Assembly: GCA_030272155.1 (NCBI GenBank)
Contig: CP126191.1
Location: 10,659,001-10,723,000 of the forward strand
Direction: 5' to 3'
Source of the DNA: Tetradesmus obliquus
Taxonomy: Eukaryota; Chlorophyta; Chlorophyceae; Sphaeropleales; Scenedesmaceae
Length of the DNA: 64,000 nucleotides
Under the pieces are notes generated by a model. It worked only from the letters and a program-made list of their open reading frames with translations. It was not told where the DNA came from and did not search any database. Below are positions 33,539 to 43,640 of this stretch, piece after piece. The translations under genes and the position numbers were made by a program. Each line of letters opens with the position of its first letter. Position 1 is the first letter of the stretch.

Positions 33539-34867
33539 CTGCGGAGCAGCCGGGGTCAGCAGAGTAAACATGGACTAGGCATATGGCTGGCAACTACGCG
33601 GCGCCTGAGTGTTGCGTGTGCAGCAGTTCCTCCTCCTGGGTGTGACCCTCACTGCTGCAAGCTGCCAGACAGCCTGACTAGCATAACTCATGAGCAAATA
33701 TCTGTGATTGCATCTGCAAGTGCCGAGTATGCAGCAGCAACTCGGTGTGACCAGTACTGCTTCTGTGCTTCTGAGCCCTTCTGTGTGCTTCTGTCCAAAC
33801 AGCCTGACTAGCATGCTACTGCGCAGAAGGCTGTGTCACACACGCTGCAGCATGCATGTGCATTGTGAGCTGCTGTGAGCGGTGCTGACCTCTGCTGCAC
33901 TGGTTGGCACAGGCCAGCCCTCTGTGTGCTGAAGTGGCGGGCTGCAAGCAGCAGCACCCACAGCAGCGGCAGTGGCAGGAAACGTCAGCTTTATTGGAAA
34001 GAGGCTGCTACTCTGCCGCCATCAGTGCACAAAGTCACTTGTATCAAGATATAAGCTTGAATGTGACATTGATGTAATGCATTGTGCTGTGGCTGACGTT
34101 GCTGTAGCTGTGTCAGGGTGTCTCACCTGCCTGCTGACGGGCTCCCGTCTGGTGTGTGCAGCCTGCAGCCAGATCATCTGGTCAGACGTGAAACAGCTGC
34201 AGCATGGTGTTTGAATTGCTGTCGTAACGCACCAGATCTGCGAAGTGCGGTCTGCATCTCTGCTTGGTGGGCTGCAGCGAGAGGGGCTTTCAAGGTGCAC
34301 CGAGCGGACAACGACAGATATAAGCTTGCGGTGAGGCTTGAAGGTGGACAAATTGCACAATGTGTTGTGGCGTGAGGCACCGTCTGCCATGCAGCAGTAG
34401 ATCGTTGCAGTTGTTACAGGTAAAGGGAGGGTTTGGTGACAGCGTCACGAGTGAGGGCTGATGCCATGACGAAACGGCTTATCGACGAGTCTCCCTTCTT
34501 GTCTAACAATCGTGTCTTGCCGTGCCTACATTCTTCACGTGCTCATCATCAACTGAACACACAGGACCCCCCACCACACAGTCAACTCGCACAGATCTTT
34601 GCTTGGTGAGCAATTGCTGCATTTGAAGCAGCTAATTGGTTGCCACGGCACGTAGCAGCACTGCTTATGGTCTGCCATGCTGATGCACACATGCAGTGCT
34701 CCTGAGCCACTCACTGCCACTGCTACTGCTACTACGCGCCACTCGCCTCCTCCTCTGGTCTTAGGCCATGCGTTCACCCTGTTGTGGGTCACACCACCGA
34801 AGATGGTGCCAGCACTTACTTACGACTATTCTCCAACCAAGCTCTCTCATGCACACTTGCAGGATTC
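33539..34867. other. Region between divergent SDR and MSRA genes
   Basis: This probably contains the missing 5' exon of the SDR and the MSRA promoter. No open frame is convincing. The segment TGACTAGCAT occurs at about 33675 and 33806 within diverged duplicated sequence. Confidence 0.35.
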
Positions 34868-35448
34868 ATGCTGGCCCTGCACAGCGGCCCCTGCGTTGCA
34901 GCCACCAGCCACAGGCGCCTTCACACAGCAGCCTCAGGCATCAGCAGCAGCAGCACCAACAGCAGCGCAGCACTCAGCAGCGTCAGGCGCAGCGCAGTTC
35001 GCACCATGCTGCCTGCAGGAGGGGCCTTCCAGCAGCCCCGCAGGAGCTTCTCTGTCGCTGCCATGTTTGGCTTCAAGTGGCCCTTTGGGGGCTCAGAGGA
35101 GAGCAAGGGAGGCAAGTACAAATAGTTGCAGGCAACGTATTTTGCAGTATAAAGTACTTTGCAGTGGGCCTGCTCGAAGGTGCCCCGCCACCATGGCTGT
35201 CTGATCCTCAAATGTCCAAATGCGCTGCTTTTCCTGTTCCATACTTGTGTAGGCAAGTATGATGAAATCTTGAAGTCAGCACGGCAGCCGCGCAAGCGGG
35301 GCTGTGAGCTGGCCCCTAGGGAGGCGCCTGAGGGCCTGAAGCTGGCTACGGTTGGGGGTGGGTGCGTACCAAGCGCCAGCAGCAGCAGCAGCAGCAGCAA
35401 GGGCAACAGCAGCTGCAGCAAGGGCGACCGCACCAGCAGAGCGACAGC

Positions 35449-35490
<42 letters not shown>

Positions 35491-37007
35491 AAGCGCTGGG
35501 AGAGCTTGCAGCGCTGGAATGAGTGCCTGCAGCATCTGCAGCCAGGCATTCACGAGGGGCGCAGCACTCCAACTGTTGTGCCAGGTTTGCAGCTGTGCTC
35601 TGTACATGGGATTGCAATGCGCTTGGCGCGATCCGTTGATTCAGCAGGCTGACAGTAGTGCCATGTGTTGCTGCTGCTGCTGCTGCTGCTGCTGTTTGTC
35701 GCTGCAGCTGCTTCTGGGGCCTTGAGCTGGCCTTCCAGCGCGTGCCGGGCGTGGTGAAGACGACTGTAGGCTACAGCGGCGGCAAGGCTGCCAACCCCAC
35801 TTATGAGGAGGTGTGCATGGGCTTCACAGGGCACACTGAGGTGGTGCAGTGCACCTACGACCCCGACCAGGTGAGGCAGTCGATTGGCAAGGGCCGCAGC
35901 ACGGTGTGTGTTTGTTAACCTGGTATGCTCAAAGCATGTTTTTCGCTGACCAGCCGGGTTGCAGGTGAGAGGTAGGTGGGTGTGCTGCATGTGTCGAGCT
36001 GCTGCTCTGTCATGCAGCGTACAATGGCATGATCAATGCCTGTGGCTGTTGAACGCTCGAGAGCCAGGCTGTAGCTGGGCGCCAGCCAGCTGAGCAGTTT
36101 TCACAGCGGACGTGTCTCCCTGACCACATCTTGCCACCGCCACCGCCCAGGAATAGTTCTCCCTTGCGTGCCAGTTGCTGTGCAGCTGTCGCAGTGCCAA
36201 CAGCACATCCCAGCAGCGCCGCTGCTGCTTCACCGCATTCTCTTGCCCCCTGACCCCTTCCCATGCATAAGGCTCTACTCATTGCGGCTGGTGCTGCCTG
36301 ACCTCCTTTTTGTCGTTCCCATCCCCGCCCCACCCTCTTCCTGCTGCAGGTGACCTACAGGCAGCTGCTGGACGTGTTCTTCAACCGCGTGGACCCCACC
36401 ACACTCAACAGGCAGGGCAACGACCGCGGCACGCAGTACCGCAGTGCAATCTACACACACGACGAGGAGCAGCTGCAGCAGGCGCAGCAAAAGATCGCGG
36501 AAGTGAACGAGCAGCTGTCGCAGGTGGGGCCAGGAGACTTGCCTCCAGGCTGCATGGAGCGTGCGGCGTGCGCTGGTAGTGCTGCCATCACGCTGGTTGC
36601 TGTGTGGTGTTGTGGTTTAGCTGCCACCAGCGTATGCAGCCTCATCGCTGTCTTTGGTAGCATGCGTTCACTGGCATCCTGCATCGCGCATCTGCACAGG
36701 GCTGTGGCTGCAGTGCATACGGTGAAGGGGCGGAACGTGCTGCATGTACTGCATGCACACACCCTTGCTTGACATGTCCCTGCTGCTGCTGCCTCTGCTG
36801 CTGCTGCTGCTGCTGCTGCCTCTGCTGCTGCAGGGCCTGGGCGGCGTCAAGTGGCTGGGCCGTAAGGTGGTCACTGAGCTGGCCCCCTGCGGGGACTACT
36901 ACCTGGCTGAGGCCTACCACCAGCAGTACCTGGAGAAGGGCGGGCGCATGGGGCGGGGGCAGTCGTCAGCTAAGGGCTGCACCGACCCCATCCGCTGCTA
37001 CGGGTGA
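34868..37007 (+). CDS. MSRA: Peptide methionine-S-sulfoxide reductase A, organelle-targeted
   Basis: Reduces methionine-S-sulfoxide in proteins. Exons: 34868-35111, 35253-35361, 35708-35870, 36350-36523, 36834-37007; 287 codons plus stop in consistent phase. The N-terminal 75 residues are Ala/Ser/Arg rich ([20 protein letters not shown]) and look like a transit peptide. The catalytic motif [12 protein letters not shown] is split by intron 2, which joins GG to C-TGC. Then [53 protein letters not shown] and [18 protein letters not shown]. The end, [11 protein letters not shown], carries the resolving cysteines of plant MSRA. Intron 1 needs a GC-AG pair. The ATG at 34868 is preferred over in-frame 34784 because it begins the transit-like segment. 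Confidence 0.93.
35109..35262 (+). repeat. MSRA intron 1 bounded by a direct repeat
   Basis: AGGCAAGTA occurs at the exon 1/intron 1 junction (about 35110) and again at the intron 1/exon 2 junction (35251). The repeat contains a GC donor (GCAAGT) at one end and an AG acceptor at the other. If the intron is not removed, exon 1 ends GGKYK and stop, giving only the transit peptide. Confidence 0.75.
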
Positions 37008-37743
37008 AGCGGCAGCAAAGGACAGCTGAGCTTTGTTGTGTGGCACAGGCGTTGGCAGCAACAGCAGGTGTGTGCACATGACTGTGCAGGCCACTTGTGG
37101 AGCGTGCTGGCGCCAGAAACGGTTGCTGGCATTGGCCGCTGGTGACCGATGGCCAGAGCATTTGCTATGCGGGTGGTAGCAGGCTCTTGACAGAATGGAC
37201 AGCAGTGCATAGTGTACTGCCGAGTCCTTACTGTCACAAGCTCTTCAAGTCTGTTGTTACACACCATTGTTACAAGCTGTATGCGTGCTCTTGGTCACTA
37301 CAATGCACGGGTGGTGGGCAGCTTGTTTTGGCCTATGTTTATGGGCAGGTGTGCTGTTGTCTGTGGCTGCAGCAGTAGTGCAGGCACATGCCACAACTGC
37401 ACTCGCGGTCGTGTGGGGCATTACACTGCACACATATCATTTGCTGTACACACGACATGTGTCGATGTTGTGCTTGCGTACAATCAAATTTCTGTCAACA
37501 TGTGAGGCACTGCAGTAGGCTGTCAAAGTCGTTGATACAGCTGCTTTGTGCAGTTGTAACCGCTCCACCCTTGTTGCTGCATATGCCAACACCAGGCATA
37601 GTATGTCGCATTGGCATTCATCTGGCGTGGCCGCTTGGTAGCCAGATGTTCTCCATGTGCATGATACATGTAACAACATATACATGTACTCACAAGCATC
37701 CAAGAAGCTTCCACTCTGTCAACATCTTGACAGAGAAACTGCA
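37008..37743. other. Downstream of MSRA, no gene recognised
   Basis: MSRA 3' flank. On the minus strand, around 37660-37790, another frame encodes a hydrophobic stretch (VLVGCIAVLLAYFLMQF) next to the small open frame described in the next entry. Confidence 0.3.
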
Positions 37744-37998
37744 TCAGGAAGTACGCAAGCAGGACAGCGATGCATCCAACAAGGACAGACCCTTGACACT
37801 CTGAGGTGTCTGAGTGTCAGCGTGTAACATTTGGTACACCTTGCAAGAGAACACGTCGAAGGATGGCTGGTTGGCACCACCGCTGCCAGCGCTGGCAGCA
37901 CAAGCCATGGTGCGTTTATCAAACCTGGTAGGTCTTGTCATCATCAGCTTATGGCAGGCCACACGAGCAGTGGGATGCCCAAAAAGATTAGATGCCAC
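37744..37998 (-). CDS. Possible small transit-peptide protein, weak
   Basis: An open frame ends at 37744. Its internal ATG gives MACAASAGSGGANQPSFDVF, preceded by MMTRPTRFDKRT. The Thr/Arg-rich then Ala/Ser/Gly-rich start resembles an algal organelle-targeting sequence. No known domain follows. The hydrophobic stretch in the +1 frame immediately downstream suggests that a short intron or frameshift links the two into a one-helix membrane protein, but I could not find splice sites in the right phase. Confidence 0.25.
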   Translation of the reverse strand: MASNLFGHPTARVACHKLMMTRPTRFDKRTMACAASAGSGGANQPSFDVFSCKVYQMLHADTQTPQSVKGLSLLDASLSCLRTS

Positions 37999-38244
37999 AC
38001 ATATGCACTAGAGTGTGCGCCACAACCCCACCGGCAACGTGGATTTGACGAAGTGTGGCCGATACACAACTGGACACCCTAGGGCGAGCAGCAACAGCAA
38101 ACCCATCATGGAAGATGCCCTTCCGACGGTCTCAAGTGTCCATGTGCGTACTTGGAAACCGCTGTTGCGCCAGAGCCTAAGGCTTGGACTATTGGTGTCA
38201 CAGCTGCGAGCACCACTGATGGCTCTGCCACGCACTAAATTGCA

Positions 38245-39178
38245 TCAGTGCTGCTGCTGCTGCTGCTGCATTGCCGCTAGGTCTGCCTCCAGTGCCTGCC
38301 GCCTGGCCCGCTCAGCTGCCACAGCAGCCTCCAGCCGCTTCAGCCGCCCAGCAAGCACCTGAAGCCAGTACACACAAACAGCAGCAGTGCCACAGTGCAC
38401 AGAGGTCGACATATGGCTGAGACGTCTCAGCCTTGGGGCAACAGAATACATCAGCAATCGCTCCAGAATATACAATGCATTAGGACATGTGGCAACTTGC
38501 ATGGCGGCATGCATGACGAGTCCAGCTGCATTTGAGCGTGATGATGCTGTACACAGCTGCTTGAGCAGTCGTCGCGCAGCAACGCTGTGGCACACTGGTT
38601 CTATGTCTAGCTTGGCAGTGCAGCAGTTGTGGGACCTACCGCCGTTGTTGACGTCATTGTGCTGCCGCACTGTGAACCGCTTGCACCTTGCCGCTGCCCC
38701 TTGGCACAGCCAGAGCGAGCACCAAGGCTGCTTGCTGCCATGCTGCCAGCGTGTAAGCGGGATGCCTTGCTGCTACTGCTGCCCACTGCTGATACAGACT
38801 TGCTGCAGCTGACGCTGCTACTCGCTCCAGACTGGAGTTGCTGCTTTTCTTTCTGTTCCTTCTTGTGGTTCCCTGTTTGGCTCTGAGCAGCTGCCAGGGT
38901 GGCAGCCAGCTGCTGCACTTGTGGCCCAACGCTGCCTGACTCAACCAGCTGCTGCTGCTCTTTCATGGCCTGCTTCACCCAGAACCCCTCTTGCAGTGCT
39001 CTTTCCTTCTCAATACGCTGCAACGCATTGGGAAGGCACTTCCAGTGACAGAGGTGCACAGCTGCTGCAATGCTCGTCAGGTATGCCTCTCGCAACCATA
39101 GCTCCCGGAAGCTGCTGCTGTCGCCGTACCTGGGTCCAGGCCTTCGCTAGCTGTGTGTGGTACATATTATAAGCCATA
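38245..39178 (-). CDS. Coiled-coil protein, unknown function; 5' end unresolved
   Basis: The supported part is exon 38640-39095 followed by the last exon 38245-38358, joined GCG/GTG in phase 0. The first segment has CHWKCLPNALQRIEKERALQ and VKQAMKEQQQLVES, helical and heptad-like, then a low-complexity Ser/Gln/Lys linker. The last exon reads LAGRLKRLEAAVAAERARRQ and ALEADLAAMQQ, a clear coiled coil ending in a Gln run. MAYNMYHTQLAKAWTQ at 39178-39131, followed by a GTACGG donor, looks like a first exon, but it is one base out of frame with RELWLREAYL just downstream and no acceptor resolves this. Function is not recognisable. Confidence 0.5.
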
Positions 39179-40569
39179 GTTGAGTCCTGAGCTGAAAGAG
39201 CTGTAGGCTGCCAAACGCAAGGGGTGTTCCCGCGCTGTAAGCTGAGCACGCTGGAGCTGTGCGACGGATGCTCGCGCGAGTCTCTGGTTGTTTGCTTGCT
39301 GTTTAACACTCACAGCCAAAGCATTACCGGTCGATCATGCTGTAACAATTGCAGCCACCAATTGCAACAAGTACTAAACATGTGCATGCAAGCATATGAC
39401 ATGCATGTGACAGCTGACACGCCATGCGTGCAGGTGCAACTGCCTGTTGGCCTGCCCACTTTGCAGTGCCAGCCACCGTCGAGCCACAACATCAGGCAAT
39501 GTCCCAGTGTTTCTACCCACCAACCGATGCCATGCAGCAACCTACACGGAGTCAAGGTACGCCACCGCACACCAACAAACCAGTGACACAACTCTGATCC
39601 AACTCTGCAGATCTTGTGGCCGCAACCTTCGACAGTGACATCACCAGGCTGTTGCCCGGACAGCGGCAGCTACACACAAAACGCTGCTCCAACCTCCTCA
39701 TCCTCTCCAGCTGTTGTTTGGTTGCAATGTGGCGGCTCCAGTGCTTCTAAAAGGTTGGCAGATGATGAAGCACCTGGGGCAGCAGACATCGGTTGCAGTA
39801 AGCTCACAGAACAACAGCCTCAGTGCTTACGCGAGGCATGGACATTGCTGCAACAAGCTGGCGATGCATGCCTGTACCAGAATGGCAAGAAATCAAACGG
39901 TGAGCCAGCGTGGCACACATCTAGGCAGCTGCAGCACCCATGCACACCAGTGCGTCAATCACTCCAGCTTGACAGCTTGTTGACAGGCTGTTGATCAGTC
40001 TGAACAACACGCCGGAAACTGCACAGGAGGCAGGGAGTCACGCTGTCCCTGGTCACTGCACCATGCGCACAGCACCATGTGCTCGCTGACTTGCCAAACA
40101 GCTCTCCTGTGACGCAAAGGCCCACTGAAACGCGCTGCCAGTTCCATGCTGTTGACAACTGGCGGGAGTCTGCTCAGGCTTGTGAGCTGCCACAGCTCTG
40201 TGTTGCCAGTTCGCTGCTGTGCCTGCTTCCCTACTGCAGCTGCAGGAAGTGCTGGCGGGGTGCCGCAATGACGGTCCAAGGGCTCTGCACCGGAGCACAT
40301 TTGCTGGTTGCTGGTTGCTTGAGCGCTGCTCAGCACACCGTGAACGTAAACTTGCTGTACAGGTCCACCCTGCAGTGAAGCAGCAGCCAGCAGGCGCATC
40401 CATCACATCTCACGCGCCACCCAACACAGGAGTAGGGCCACCCATAAGCGACAAGTTATGCACAGTATTGCTCTCTCTGGTGCACTTGGAAGTGCATGCA
40501 CACAGGCGGCTGGCTGCTGTACCCTGCTGCCAGAATTGCGCATGAAACCGCCAGCGCCGCCGCACCTGT
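39179..40569. other. Intergenic, no gene recognised
   Basis: Between the coiled-coil gene and the end of calcineurin B. Minus-strand open frames at 39995-40406 show no known domain. Promoter elements for the coiled-coil gene should be here. Confidence 0.35.
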
Positions 40570-40582
40570 TCACGAGCGCCGC
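40553..40582 (-). repeat. Copy of the calcineurin B exon 4 end inside the last exon
   Basis: In the sense direction GGGTTTGCGGCGCTCGTGAA then CAGGTGCGG matches GAGTTTGTGGCGCTCATGAA then CAGGTGGGC at the exon 4 donor (about 40690-40716), with about four changes in 28 bases. The two are read in different frames: the original gives FVALMN, and the copy gives GLRRS and a TGA stop made from GTGA. Confidence 0.82.
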
Positions 40583-41936
40583 AAACCCGCCTCAAACATG
40601 ACTTTCTCACTGCGACATGTCATGAGCCTGTATCCTTGCTGCTGCGCCCTGCTGCCAACCCATGACATGCTTTAGCCAGCATGGCCAGAGCTGCCCACCT
40701 GTTCATGAGCGCCACAAACTCGCGGAAGTCCAGCCGCCAGTCCCCATCCGTGTCGTACTGCAGCATGGTGGCCTGCACCACGCGCTCCAGCTGCTGGTCG
40801 CCTACGCCCTCACCCAGCAGCTGCTGCAGCATGCTGAACAGCTCCTGCGCGCTGATGCAGCCGTCCGCGTCCAGGTCATACAGCCTGCTTGCAGGAAAGG
40901 GCGGGAGAGTGCAGCAGGCCGGCAGGTAAGGTAGTCACACAGAGTGGGAAGCAGTGCAGCACTGCTGCTACGCAGCGCTGGCTGGTATGATGGCGCCGGG
41001 TTACTACCGCAGCACGCGGCTGCAAAGGTGCAAGGATCGGCACTTCGTGTGATGCATCATGCCGCATCACAAGAAGCAGCCCTTGCTTACAACTGCTGTA
41101 CAGTACCTAGAGATGCTTGACCCTGCTTTTGCTGCGGTGGACAATTCTTGAATCAGTGCCAGCAGTTGCCGGCTGGCTGTTGTGAAGCCTGCCTTCACAC
41201 AGCTGCTAAACAAAACTTTGAACCACCCCTGGCGCTCACGTGAAGGCTAGTCTGTACATGTCATCCGCCGTCTTGATGGTGCCAAACCACTCAATCGCCT
41301 GCAGGCACAGTGCTTGTCAGTGTACAACTGCTTGCAGGAACAAGTGTACAGGACCGGAGTGCCGCTGGCAGGTGATGCTGGAAACTCAACTGCGGCGCTG
41401 CGTAAAAGCTTGCTGATGAACCGGGGCGCTGCAGTAGCTGACATCTCGTTGCACAGATCTGTACGTCACACTGCGCAGCTGCTGCCAGTGGTATGACGTG
41501 GCTGCCATGCTGTCGCGCTGTACAGCACGCGTGTGCTGCTGCTGCTGCTGCGCACCTTGATGAACTCCTGCAGCGTGAGGAAGCCGTCTCCATCATCATC
41601 CAGCAGCTCAAACATGCGAGGCACCAGCGGGTTGCCTGCCAGCTCAGGCTGCAGGAACAAGGCAAGTGTACAACAGCAAGTAGGCTACAATGTTGCAACA
41701 TGTTGACCAGGTGCCAAGGTTGTGTTGACAGCATGCACGGAGAGCAGGTGGGCAAGCATGCATGAGTGGTGCAAGGATGCAGCTGACAAGTTGGCTGCAG
41801 TGCTTACCAGCAGCAAGATGTCCTCTATTGATGCCTGGCCATCACCACCAGACAGGCGCTTGAACTTCTGCTCCACGCGCTGCAGCTGCTCTTTAGTGAG
41901 GTGCTGTGACGACAGCTGGCTGTATCCTGAACCCAT
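40570..41936 (-). CDS. CNB: Calcineurin B, regulatory subunit
   Basis: Calcium-binding regulatory subunit of the calcineurin (PP2B) phosphatase. Exons: 41808-41936, 41556-41648, 41240-41298, 40699-40884, 40570-40609; 168 codons plus stop, close to the 170 of animal CNB. MGSGYS carries an N-myristoylation glycine. PELAGNPLVPRMFE is the family hallmark. EF-hand 1 is degenerate (GGDGQASIEDI, no starting Asp). EF2 (DDDGDGFLTLQE) and EF3 (DLDADGCISAQE) are canonical. EF4 reads DTDGDWRLDFRE, with Trp where the near-invariant Gly sits. IKTADDMYRLAFTLYD matches the linker that docks on the A subunit. The tail (MNSEKVMFEAGLRRS) is short and comes from a 40-base exon that partly duplicates the end of exon 4. 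Confidence 0.9.
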
Positions 41937-42599
41937 CTAAAACTTGCTTGTGTTCAGATGTGAAGGCAACTCCTGAGAAGCCCACGCAGGGTGTGGAAAG
42001 GCCCAGCCTGGCACCTCAGGTTCGAAATGGCTGTACAGTACTGCAGTCAGGGCCTGCTATCGGCATAGCCTGGAAAGAACAAGTACATGAAGCCATATGA
42101 ACTGTTCTCTTTGCTTCTAACGCCGTACATCTGGTCAGATACGTGAGCGCGGTTCTGCTTGCCTTGCAAAGCCCATGCTGGGGCTGTCATCACCTGCGCG
42201 AGCCAGCGGCTTTGCTGCAATCCAAAGTTCTTTACGTTGTGATCGTGCAGCTCCGCGATGTCTCACCTATGAACCAGCCCCGACACATCACACCTGCTGT
42301 CTTCATCACCTCACCTTGCTTGTTCAGCAGCTGTCAATCTGCGACACACGGTTCCTGCCAGTTTCAGTGGCATCTGTATTGCATGTTAAAAACTTGAGAA
42401 GTTCTGCGCAGCAGCAGCAGCAGCAGCAGCAGTGGCAACAGCACCAGCAACATCACTGGCAGCAGCATCACTGGTAGCTGCAGCACAGTTGCTTGCAGCA
42501 ACCAAACTAAGTAGCAGCAGCAGTAAGGGGCACATCCTCACAGGGCAGCCAGGCAGAGGCTACATTGCAGTTTGCTAGCAAGGTAGCTTCTGAGCAGCC
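41937..42599. other. Divergent upstream region, no gene recognised
   Basis: This lies between the calcineurin B start (minus) and the HIG1-like start (plus), so it should carry both promoters. It includes a CAG tract at 42410-42434. Confidence 0.4.
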
Positions 42600-43244
42600 A
42601 TGTCTGCCCCACCAGCCCGCCCTCAACAACCCCAAGGGGCACCACTGGCAGTGATGCACCCCATCGCTCAAGCAGGTGAGCCGTGCATGGGGCTACATGC
42701 TGCAGCTGCAGCCCTGTCAATACATTGCACTGCGCCGCAGGTGTGTGTCTGTGTGTAGCAGACGTGCACATCAGCTGTTGTGAGGGCATGCACCATGCAT
42801 GAGGCGCATGTGTGAAGCGCATTCTGTGCGTTGGTTTGTCTTGAGCGCATACACTTTTCAGCATGGTTGCTCTGTGCATGTACTGTTAGTGACACAAAAC
42901 GGATGTAGCGGCACCAGCTGACTTTGAAACACACCAGCTTCAGCACACTCCCACATGACAGTATTTTACGGCAGTCGCCTTCACCCTGTGCTCCTTTTTC
43001 ACACCTGCATCCTGCAGGTATGGTGGCCTGCCTGGGCAGCATTGCAGGCAGCGCCCTGATTGGCGGCATCGCCTACTCGCGCGGCAACAGGAGGATGTAC
43101 GACAGCATGGTCAAAGCCCGCATGGTGCTGGCCGCCACAGGCTTCGGCCTCTACAGCAGCGCCAGCGGCTGGCTGCAGCCGCCCAGCTTCCTGAACAGCG
43201 TGTTTGGCTGCGAGCCGCGCCTGCAGCCCTCAAAGACACAGTGA
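42600..43244 (+). CDS. Small two-helix membrane protein, HIG1-like
   Basis: Two exons (42600-42675, 43018-43244) give 100 codons plus stop. The start MSAPPARPQQPQGAPLAVMH is Pro-rich. The second exon has a helix (ACLGSIAGSALIGGIAY), a polar turn with RGNRRMYDSMVKARM, and a second helix (MVLAATGFGLYSSASGW). Two helices around a basic loop, with a Met/Lys-x-Arg segment followed by a small-residue helix, resemble the hypoxia-induced HIG1/RCF1 domain of mitochondrial respiratory-complex factors. The consensus Arg-x-Arg and Gln of that motif are only partly present, so the assignment is tentative. The C-terminal FLNSVFGCEPRLQPSKTQ is repeated downstream in untranslated copies. Confidence 0.5.
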
Positions 43245-43265
43245 CTTGCGGCGGCAGCAGATGGG

Positions 43266-43300
<35 letters not shown>

Positions 43301-43640
43301 CGCTGTTGTCGGGTCAGCGCCCTGCTCGATTGCGCCGACAGGGCCAATCTCATGTTTGTGCAGCCGCAGGCTCATGTTTGTGCAGCAGCAGGCGACTGTG
43401 GCGGCAGCAGCACCCTGTGGCTACCTTTGACCGTGCAGCTACAAAGGGGCTTCTTGAACAGTGTGTTCACCAGCGAGCCACGCTTGCAGCCCTCAAAGAC
43501 ACAGTGAGGTGTCAGCAGCAGAAGCAGCAGGTGCTGTTGTCAGGGTTGTGCCCTGCACGATTGCGCCGACAGGGCCAGTCTCAAGGGTGTGCAGCAGCTG
43601 GCGACAGTGACGGCCGCAGCAGCCTGCAGCCACCTATCAC
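43190..43640 (+). repeat. Repeated terminal segment of the HIG1-like gene
   Basis: The last coding bases (CTGCAGCCCTCAAAGACACA then GTGA, 43220-43244) recur at 43486-43506 in the same frame context (FLNSVFTSEPRLQPSKTQ). The following 3' segment (GTTGTC-GGGT, CGATTGCGCCGACAGGGCCA) recurs at about 43310 and 43560. The two units are about 260 bases apart and include 3' UTR. Confidence 0.85.
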
